Assembly (NCBI GenBank): GCA_020912385.1
Contig: CP087206.1
Coordinates: forward strand, 3,968,001 to 4,032,000
Reading direction: 5' to 3'
DNA from: Neofusicoccum parvum
Taxonomy: Eukaryota > Ascomycota > Dothideomycetes > Botryosphaeriales > Botryosphaeriaceae
DNA: 64,000 nucleotides
In this document: positions 55,649-64,000 of the stretch, piece by piece
How positions within the stretch are numbered: position 1 is the first letter of the stretch
How the letters are laid out: each line of letters begins with the position of its first letter
Notes under the pieces: generated by a model
Seen by the model: only the letters and a program-made list of their open reading frames with translations
What the model was told of the DNA's origin: nothing
Database searches by the model: none
Program-made: the position numbers and the translations under genes

Positions 55649-55924
55649 TACCGGTGGAGGGGATCGTGGCTATGAAAACTTCATCTCTGCATGTATTCAT
55701 GCAAAATTTCCAGTCAATTAGTAGCCAAAATACTTTTGACTTGATTTGATCCTATCTTGCCCGCCTTGCTGGCAGTGCACACCCACTGATTCTCTGACGA
55801 CTTCTGCCTTCCTTTTGATTCAACCTGGAAGCTCCGCATCCACAAAATGTTATCTGTTCTGACGTCCGATTTTCCGTGCCACCCTCTCAAAGACCGCGTC
55901 TATGAATCCAACCAGACACGCCTT

Positions 55925-56275
55925 TCAAGTGAGATGATTCCCCTTCCGATCTACCCACTTCTTGACCTTGGCGCGAAACTTCTCCGCAATCTCTTCATGT
56001 TTCTGTTCCACTTCTTCGTCCGTTGGCGTGTATCTCATGAATCTTCCTTTCTGGATTAGGACAGAACGTACGGAAAACTTCGTTACCTTTATCATCCTGT
56101 CAATGGCGGCCTGGCGCTCCGTTCTGTCCTTACCCAGACTGTTGAGCCAACGATCCGTGCGAAATACGAAGAACAAAGCATTCACTTCCAGTCCACAGAT
56201 TCCCAGCGTGCTAATCGTGAGCGTCTGAAGGTGTCAACCACATGTGCCCGTAATCACGTGCTTCATCTTCGTTCA
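55925..56275 (-). pseudogene. F-box-like/2EXR-like family relic
   Basis: Minus strand; LQTLTISTLGICGLEVNALF continues to FRTDRWLNSLGKDRTERQAA and IDRMIKV, then ends in ...EIAEKFRAKVKKWVDRKG. This aligns with the last third of paralogue 2 (LQTVTLGEV, RAERCAAIDKMIRL). Upstream, KMKHVITGTCG is interrupted by stops and the signature half of the gene is absent. It is a 5'-truncated, decayed copy. Confidence 0.65.
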
Positions 56276-56390
56276 ACAAAAGCTACACTAGCCTCAACAC
56301 TACCCCTTTGCTCCCCTACTTACTATAGCCAAGGTTAATGAAAAAGGCCACGGTGTTCTTTCAAATACGTAGTATATAGGTAGCTCAGAT

Positions 56391-59300
56391 AGCCTTAATT
56401 TACAAGACAGCGGTGTCTACTTTCTCGCGCCGTTCAACACGTACTCTCAGGTTGTTGATCAGTTTTCCGCAGTCGTCGGCGTGACTCACGAAAGGGCCAG
56501 CCCTCTCTGGGTGGATCACCGCGAAATATGTCGTTTTGAAAGCGCGCAGTCAGACAACTACAGGCATGTCTTGGCTAGTATACAACGTATTACTGAGGAA
56601 GCATTGAAAGAGATGAAAGACACCGCATCGAGCACCGGTACTAGTGTCTGTGGGTACCATCAGCCCAAGGTATAGCACACAACGCTGATTGAGTGTAGCA
56701 CTTGATGACGCCGAAAGGGCTTGCGCAGCAATACTGAATTGCGTTGACGTGTCAGGATATGAATCCAACTTAGATCAGCGTGCAGACGGCACTTTGCAGT
56801 GGATTTCGAGCGATCCGCAGTACGAAAGCTGGCTTTCGAAAGAAAGTACACCGCTTCTATGGGTCACAGGATTCTCAGGATGCGGGAAGACAATTTTATC
56901 TTCCTATGTTGTTGTTCGCCTCTCGGAAATGTTACCGTCATCTACAGTGATCTGCCGGTTCTTTTGCAACGGAAGAGTTGACAGCCAACGAGATCCCGTT
57001 TATCTTCTTCGGAGCATCATCCATCAAGTTATAATGCGTCGACCAAAGCTTCTGCGGATTGTAAGAAGAGCATCTGACACTCAAGGATTCCAACTCTTCA
57101 ACCGGTTCGACGCTCTTTGGAACTTATTTCTAGAGATCTGTCGCCATGAGAGGGCCGGCTCGATCTTTGTCATCATTGACGCTATCGACGAATGCGAAGA
57201 TCAAACTCAAGTCTCTATCACCGAGCGTATAGTTCGTCTGCTTGGATCGACGATCGAGTCACGCATCAAATTCTTCGTGACAAGTAGGCCGAACGTCCCT
57301 GCTACATATGTGCTGAAACAAGCACCAATCCAATATATCGGACTGAACTTGGAAGAGAAGCAAGGCGCAATAAACGAAGACATCAAGCTCGTTATCCGTC
57401 AGAGGCTCGGTGCGTTGGTGCAACGAGGGCGATGCGATCCCGAGACCGCCGACCGCCTTCAGAAACTACTGGTCGAAAAAGCAGATCGCACTTTCTTGTG
57501 GGTATCCATGGTCCTTTCGCTGCTCGAAATGCGCCGATATTTGACACCATTGGACCTTGACGGTTTAGTTCAGAGGATTCCATCTGACCTAAAGACACTC
57601 TATGAGCACTTCCTTGGATCGATACCTGCGGAGGACATGGAGCTTGCCGGGAGACTCCTTCGAATCATCGTCGCAGCCGCTCGACCCCTTCGCGAAAAGG
57701 AAATCCAAACCATCCTCGCTGCAGATGAGCGATGGGCCTCCGAGACTTCGTCACAAATGGAAATTGCTGGACCTAAATTGGAGTCTATTCAAGTGCTCCT
57801 CGGTCCACTCGTGAGAATCTTTTATTCCACGATCTATTTGGTTCATCAATCCTTAAAGGAGTACCTTATCGAACTGGGGGCCGAGAAGAGTCATCCGCTT
57901 GCACAGGTATTCGGTGTGAACTTCCAACAAGACCAGCTCACGATAGCTAGAGCGTGCATGGACTATCTATCGCGAACAGAATTTCAAAGGAACCTTTTCG
58001 AGAACGACTGCTTGACCACGGAGGAGTCACCAAAGTCAATAACATTATCAACGGAAATCGATGAGCAGTTCATGGAGATGTCTCTTTTTGCGATCCAGGG
58101 AGACTCTATCTTCAGAGATCAGACCGTTGCGGATGTGGAAAGATGTACTGCCATTGCAACGCAGTATGGATTCTTCGACTACGCTGCAACTTATTGGGCC
58201 TCCCATCTTTTTGTATGCGAAAGCTTTCCTTTACTGCAACTTTGCTCTCGGGTGGTCACGATATGCAACTCTCGATCCAACACCTGTTTGAATTGGCTTC
58301 GCTACTTCTGGATTTCGCAAGATTTCTCTGAATCTCTCCCCGCAGACATGGATGAACTTGCCATCTGGAGCTTTTTTGGACTCTCCGGCTTAGTTCGGAT
58401 GTTTCTCGAGACAACAGAACTGCAAAATGCCAAGCTAGGCCATGCTCTTTATTGGGCTTCCAGGAATGGACATGCAGCCTGCGTTGAAGAGATTCTGAAC
58501 CGAAATTCTCATCTTGGTGCAGACATTGGCGTTAACAGCCCTTCACCATTAGCTGTTGCAGCACAGTGTGGCTCTACCCAGTGCGTTAGAGTACTTGTGT
58601 CATCTGGATGCTTCGATTTGGATGATGGAGGTTCCAGTGGTCGTACGCCTCTGTCCCTCGCTGCGGGCGGTGGGCATGACGAGGCTGTCAGAACTCTACT
58701 TGAATACGAGCTTGACGTGAATCGACCTGACCACAGTGGCTCATCACCTCTTTTCTGGGCGGTTGCAGGGAATGCGGCAGATACGTTATCCATTCTCCTG
58801 GCTGACAAGCGAACAAACTCAAACCACCTAGACCGAAAACGTCGCAATGCACTGTCTTGGGCGGCTGCCGAAGGGTATGACACTGCACTAAGTAGACTCC
58901 TTCGTGACCCTCAGGTCGACGCAAATGTCCAGGATGTCCTGGGCCAAACACCTTTGATTTTAGCTACGATTGGAGGGCATTTGGACAACGTCAAACTTCT
59001 GTTACGTAGTAGTCGTGTTGATGCTGCAACTACTGATTTCAACGGACGAAACGCCATCTCCTGGGCCGCCGAACAGCAAGACTTCAAGATTCTTCATCTT
59101 CTTCTCAAACATGACGGGCCTGGAGCAGACACACAAGATCGAGATGGCTGGACACCGCTGGCCTGGGCACTAAATCCTCCGGGCTATCCACAAAACATCG
59201 ACACTCTGGTCCAGTCTGGCAACATCGACATCAACTGCAAAGACCATGATGGCCGGACACCACTGTCATTTGCTGCCGGCTATGGCTACCTCAAAGTCAC

Positions 59301-59634
59301 TCAAATACTGTGCGGGACAAGAGGAGTGGACATCGACTGTCGAGATAATCTTGGTCGTACGCCTTTGTCGTACGCTGCTGGGGCTGGTCATTTCGACATT
59401 GTCAAATTCCTGATCAGCACGAATAGCGTGAACATTAATTCGAAAGATACAGAGGGCTGTACACCGCTTTCTAAGGCTGCTATGAGAGGCAGCTCCGATA
59501 TTATCAAGTTTCTCGCGGAAATTCCTGACATTGAAATGGATTCAATGGATGAAAGGGGCCGTACGCCGTTGTGGTTTGCTGAGAATTACGGTAGAGGAGA
59601 TGTTGTGAATTTCTTGAAAACTCGTAGTCAATAG
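56391..59634 (+). CDS. NACHT-ankyrin protein with truncated N-terminal hydrolase domain
   Basis: Two inferred exons: about 56391-56638 and 56699-59634 (60-base intron, donor GTACTA). Exon 1 reads VYFLAPFNTYSQVVDQFSAV, then HREICRFESAQSDNYRHVLA, the tail of the alpha/beta-hydrolase domain often found N-terminal to fungal NACHT domains. The body of that domain and any N-terminal ATG are missing; the first in-frame ATG is 56614. The NACHT has LLWVTGFSGCGKTILSSYVV, FVIIDAIDEC and FFVTSRPNV. The C-terminus holds about ten ankyrin repeats of 34-36 residues (GRTPLSLAAGGGHDEAVRTL, GRTPLSFAAGYGYLKVTQIL, GRTPLSYAAGAGHFDIVKFL), well preserved. It is either a 5'-truncated pseudogene or a receptor expressed from a new start. 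Its role would be STAND-type signalling. Confidence 0.7.
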
Positions 59635-60541
59635 AAGTAATCATCGGGCTAAAAACCAGCACCGTACGATCCGAAGAGGCTTTTTACGTGTATTACTGTT
59701 TCGTGCTATGAAGTGCTTAAAATCGATGAGATGAAAGGTGGGGAAGAATCGACCTAGTATGAATTATCAAAAAGAGCTCGAGATAGAAACGTGTTCTGGG
59801 AGGTTCTATATTTATGTTTTCACAAATCATATTAACGCCCCTGTTTGCGATGGAGATGATGCCCGGGTTCTTTGAAAGGAGGATTTAATTACTCTGAGGC
59901 TTAGAAGAGAGCACGCATGGCTTGATGACTCGGTGGAGTGGCTATTGAAAGCGTGTAATTGCTGCTTCATTGAGGTAAGTACCATGTCCAAACCTGACGG
60001 CATGCAAGTGTGCTGAGACTGTGTAGTGAATATTCCGCTCCGAGGTAAGTCGTGAGCTAGATTCATTTCTAATATTCTCTCAAAAGCTCCTTTCATATGG
60101 TGATTCAGATCCATTACTCGCGAGGCTCTTAGTAGGGTAGAAAAGTTTCTGTGGGAGTAACAGGACCTGAAAGATATAGATTTCGTGCTTCGACAGTGAA
60201 CTGGAACATGAAGTTGAAAAGGCCATTTCTCCAGGATGTGCCTCTACCTTTCCTCCTCCTGACGTACCAAAGAGTGAGGGTGGGGATTCAGAGCATCCGT
60301 CCTGATAGCTTTGGCAGATGTTTTAAACGATTTTCTCATCCGGACGAATGCTTCAACTCCCTACGCTATGGCGTCTGTTGAGGGCAATATGGACTATTGG
60401 ATTACTTAGGGATGCTTCTAAAGTCGTCGAGAGCGTACAATCTAATTCTCGTAGATAAAGCAAACAAAACCACCAACCCCCTATCATGCGATCCATCATG
60501 TGTACACGCTCGAAAGGAAAACACGAAGAACATGTCACCAC
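59635..60541. other. Convergent 3' intergenic region with a repeat copy
   Basis: About 900 bases between the NACHT-ankyrin gene (+) and GT90 (-) stops, containing a palindromic repeat copy at 60281-60364. No gene is seen. Confidence 0.4.
60281..60364. repeat. Palindromic repeat family copy, left arm diverged
   Basis: TGGGGATTCAGAGCATCCGT at the left and TCATCCGGACGAATGCTTCA followed by ACTCCCTA at the right; core about 84 bases, as in other copies. Confidence 0.65.
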
Positions 60542-63500
60542 TCACTCCCCCTTCTTCGCAACAAACCCAATCCCCTCCCTGCCATCATCCGTCACGCGCC
60601 CCCACTCCAACAGCAACCTAAAAAAGTACACCTCCATATCCTCCGCCCTCAACGCCTTCCCCGCCCACTCCCTCCCCTCCTCCGCAATCCTCCTCCCCTC
60701 CTTCTCCCTCGGCGCCATCTCCACCTCCTTGCCGGCAACCTCAGCCTTGAACCCCTGAAAGAACGCGGCCGTGGCCCACAAGCCCTGCAAGCGCGGGTCC
60801 AGCGGGACGAAGTGCAGCCACGGCGAGACGCGGCCGTGCCACCACTCGCGGAACAGCGGGGCGACCTTGAGCGGCAGGCTGCGGCTGTGCAGAAAGGCGA
60901 GGAAGCGGCCGCTGAAGCCGGCGCCGTCGGCGTCGAGCAGGAGCCGGTGCTGCCAGTGCGTCTGGAAGTCGGTTTTGGCCTCGCCCGGGTTGACGCCGAA
61001 GTGCGCGCGCTCGTCGCCGCACGTCGGCTCCGCGCAGCGCGCGATGCTGGCGAAGGAGATGTCCGTCGAGATGGCGCCGTGCAGCAGGGACGGCGGGAGC
61101 GCCACGTAGCGCTGCTTGCGCCGGTAGCTGGCGATGGGGTGCTTGAGGGGGAGTACTTGCGGCTCGGTGGCGAGGCTGAGGGTGTGCACCATGCGCTGGC
61201 GCGTCATGCCGTGCCAGGCCGTGGATTCGGCGGTGGCGAAGCCTTCGGAGGTGGCGCCGCGCCAGAAGAGGGTGTTTTGCTTGTCGTCGAAGGGCGGGTC
61301 GGGGTGTTCGTCGGTGGGTGCGTAGGCGACGCGGTTCATGTAGTTCCAGGCTGAGGGGTACAGGATGTCGCTGAAGCCGGGCGCTTTGCTCTGGCTGAAG
61401 ACGGGCATGAGACGATGCGTCCCTATGAAAATATTGGGCGAGGTGTAGAATCCGTGGAGGTCTGCAAGGTCAGGCTGGTAGCAAATGTCGGATGCCATCG
61501 TCCAGTTGGCGAAGAAGGCACCTAGAGAGTGGGGGAGTGCACAGGAAGCACAGTAGCTTCGATGGTTCCACATTCGTTGGGTGCGTGCTGGGGAGCTAGG
61601 AGGGCAGCCAATCGAACCAAATTCGTCCCACGTAGAGCGAGATGACAGCGTTACGAAATGGTCTGAGCTGTGGGGGTTTTCGGGAAGCCGCTGCCATCCA
61701 CTTGCACGATCTGTGGTGAAATCGTTGACGAGTTCCGAGGACTTCTTCTCATTGCTGAACGAGGTTTCCGCATCGGCTTTGGCGACCTCCATGTCCTCAT
61801 ATGGTACAGCAACACGGCACTCGTTGTTGAGGTTGAAGGCCAAGTCCATGTCTGGAAGCCATTTGCCAAATTTATCAATCATCTGCACGATGCCGTCAAG
61901 CATCATTCGTTGATTACGCGGTACGTTGGGAGCGATCTGCGCTTTGCCGTCTCGAATGAAAATACCGCCAACACCTTTAGAGGGATCCGCAATGGCCTCC
62001 CACGTGCGGGCCCTGATTTCAGCAGGGCTGAGAGACCAGTAGGGAAGCAGATCATCGTGAATCACATCATAATCGTCTATGATGATTGACGAGTGGCTGA
62101 CGGCGTATGAATACCACTCGTTGAAATGGGGTGGTGGATGGCGCTTGTAGCGGGCTGTGTAGTTCGCAGCTGCTGATTGAACCGAATCGCTGGATGAGGC
62201 CCACTTGAGCCAGTCATCGTGCCTTTCTTTGGCATTGTACATGAGCATGTCGATAGGATGATACCTGACCTCGTCGTCTCCGTTGAACGCTAGCATCATC
62301 TGGAAAAGATAGAGAACCCCGAGGATTGGGTAGAAGCCCCAGTAACGTGACAAGGGTTTCGGCTTCGTAGACGCACGATGACCTTCGTCTGCTGACGACT
62401 CAGGGAAGGAGTAGAAGATAAGTCCGAAGGTCATTCCAGTTAAGGAGAGGACCAGGCCTCCAGGAAGCGGAGGGAAGGGATGCGAATGATTCCACGTGCA
62501 CACAAAGAGTGACGTATAGGCTGAGGTAAAGAGAATGAGAACCGAGGTATTAAGCATGCCGATTTTGCGGACCTTGATAATTGGTCAGTAAGCCAGGATC
62601 TGGCGATGGAAAACGAGCACTTACAACATGCAGCGCACATGCTAAAGTGAGCGAAATCGTGAGAGCCAACTTTATGACGCTTGAAGTGAAGTTCATTGGT
62701 GTTGGGCTTATTAAGTTCCGGGTATGAGCAGAGCCCCCATGATACAAGCCTGCGCCTACGATCATCCAGAGCGCTGCGGACAGCTGGAGTATGACACGGT
62801 CAGCCACATGGTCAAATTTGGCATCACAGCCTGCTTGCGGAGGCGGCGGCAACAATCCGTAGGGAGTTGGGGCATTGCCCGGATGGTCTTTGAACCTCAG
62901 TCGGGGAACATTCGCGTCCGGACGAATACTTCAACTCCCTACGGTTGTTCTCCCATGATGTCGAGTTGGCTATCACAATAGAGACTTACTAAGCAGGAGA
63001 GCCCCAGGTAAGAGACGCCCTTGTTCGAAAATTTCGAAGGTTTCCGTGGGATTGAATCTAATAACGGGAATAATAGTACAGAAAGGAGACCGTCCAACAC
63101 AACTCCGGCAACCTGAAGCCTGGGTATCATGGAAGATTCGCGGGAGACGTGAGAGCAAATGTATGTGGACCTGGCAGGCATAGAGCGAGCTATGGCGGCA
63201 GTGCTGGACCAGGAGAGCAGGACCACGGCGACAAGAGGTCTCCAATGGCTGGTGGCAATTCCGCTGAACATGTCGCTGTAGACGGTGCTGTCCATATCAT
63301 CCTCTTGCTCGCGCGGCTTCCGACGATGTCGCTGGATGAACCACCAATCGGCCACGGCGACAAATATGGGTACCACGGTCTCCATAGTCGAGGTGGAGCA
63401 TTCGACACTTGCCACGACCTGGCGCAGAATCTCGACGCGGGCGGACAGGAGGAAGACAACGATGAGACATTGCAGCTTCAGGCCGATTTTTGGACGGTAC

Positions 63501-63841
63501 TCAGGCGCAGACGCATCCCCGGAGGCGGGTGACACAGGGCGGGAGCCATGCGCATCGCCGAGGTCGGACAAAGGGATTGGCGCATACTGCTGTTCCTGAT
63601 GTTGGGGTTTCGCGCGCAGGGGGCGTACTCTCTCGGAAAGCAGCAGGGCGGTTCCACAGACGAGCAGGACCACGACGGAGGCGTGGACGGGACGCTCCAG
63701 TGCAAACGACTTGTCGAGCGAAGCGGTGAGGTGGACGGTGCAGGCGAGCAGCGCTCTGGAGAGTGAGTTAGCGGGGGGTTCGCACAGCGGAGACAGACGG
63801 GCGGAAGCGCACGCGATGCAGAGAGCGGTGCCCCGCTCCAT
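60542..63841 (-). CDS. GT90-family glycosyltransferase (CAP10-like) with multi-spanning N-terminus
   Basis: Minus strand, three exons: 63841-62990, 62783-62625, 62572-60542; 1,013 residues. The first 400 residues carry several hydrophobic spans (ASVVVLLVCGTALLLSERV, IGLKLQCLIVVFLLSARVEI, VLDGLLSVLLFPLLD, LSAALWMIVGAGLY). The catalytic half has family features of CAP10-like proteins: LLPYWSLSPAEIRARTWEAI, KQNTLFWRGATSEGFATAES, then HWQHRLLLDADGAGFSGRFL, LPLKVAPLFREWWHGRVSPW and LHFVPLDPRLQGLW. Fungal GT90 members include the Cryptococcus xylosyltransferase Cxt1 and build cell-surface glycans in the Golgi; the donor here is not deducible. Intron 1 (62784-62989) contains a palindromic repeat copy. 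The start could be at a later ATG. Confidence 0.87.
62852..62948. repeat. Palindromic repeat family copy inside an intron of the GT90 gene
   Basis: ACAATCCGTAGGGAGTTGGG at the left; GTCCGGACGAATACTTCAAC then TCCCTACGGTTGT at the right. Pairing includes the outer ACAATCCGTAGGGAGTTG / CAACTCCCTACGGTTGT. The copy lies entirely within intron 1 (62784-62989). Confidence 0.75.
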
Positions 63842-64000
63842 TGGTGGTGCTAGCCGGCAAGGAGCATATTAGGCGCGGCGACAGCGCGAAAGGAGGGACT
63901 GGAGAGGTGCAGGAGAGCGCTGAGGCTGTGCGGCATGGGCGGCACGAAATGTCTGGACGCGTACGTCGCAGCGCGGAGGACCCTCGTAACGCCGGCAGGG
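63842..64000. other. Right edge of window, presumably GT90 5' region
   Basis: The last 159 bases contain no recognisable gene; GC-rich sequence is consistent with the GT90 promoter or 5' leader. Confidence 0.3.

Overview
The window is nuclear DNA of a filamentous ascomycete (Pezizomycotina). Nearly every gene is split by one to six short introns (about 50-90 bases, GT...AG), housekeeping genes are GC-rich, and the families present (Zn2Cys6 regulator, DUF2406, Vps3844/DUF3844, GT90, NACHT-ankyrin receptors) are typical of this group. The proteins feel Dothideomycete-like, but that is an impression and not a demonstrated placement. Exon coordinates were worked out by hand from reading frame and splice sites; each CDS entry spans start to stop including introns.

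Layout. 1-6 kb: a dienelactone-hydrolase-type gene runs off the left edge, divergent from a salicylate-hydroxylase-type FAD monooxygenase and followed by a Zn2Cys6 regulator; this could be a small aromatic-catabolism cluster. 7.5-21.2 kb: housekeeping genes, namely a DUF2406 protein, VMA21 (V-ATPase assembly), a Fun30-type SNF2 remodeller, methylmalonate-semialdehyde dehydrogenase and calnexin. 21.2-27.6 kb: gene-poor, with repeat copies and one small cysteine-rich secreted protein.

27.6-34.4 kb is an AT-richer accessory island. A PGAP1/SesB-like alpha/beta hydrolase lies head-to-head with a NACHT-ankyrin (STAND/NLR) receptor. The receptor's extreme N-terminus and the hydrolase's extreme C-terminus carry the same short motif (FQN-x-GG-x-VTG-x-x-V). 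This is the architecture of fungal amyloid-signalling receptor/effector pairs and is the main discovery candidate here. An ankyrin pseudogene follows.

34.6-51.4 kb: a secreted histidine acid phosphatase, NPL4, SEC66, a Vps3844-type protein, a mitochondrial membrane protein, an unrecognised protein next to a 21-bp minisatellite, RFC2 and a sulfatase. 51.6-56.3 kb: three intact genes and one relic of one paralogous F-box-like/2EXR-like family, with a 484-bp TA-flanked MITE among them. 56.4-59.6 kb: a second NACHT-ankyrin gene, apparently beheaded and keeping only the tail of an N-terminal hydrolase domain. 60.5-63.8 kb: a GT90 glycosyltransferase with a multi-spanning N-terminus.

A palindromic repeat family of about 85 bp (arms resembling GGCAGTTGAAGCATTCATCCGG and its complement) recurs at about a dozen places across the window, twice inside introns.
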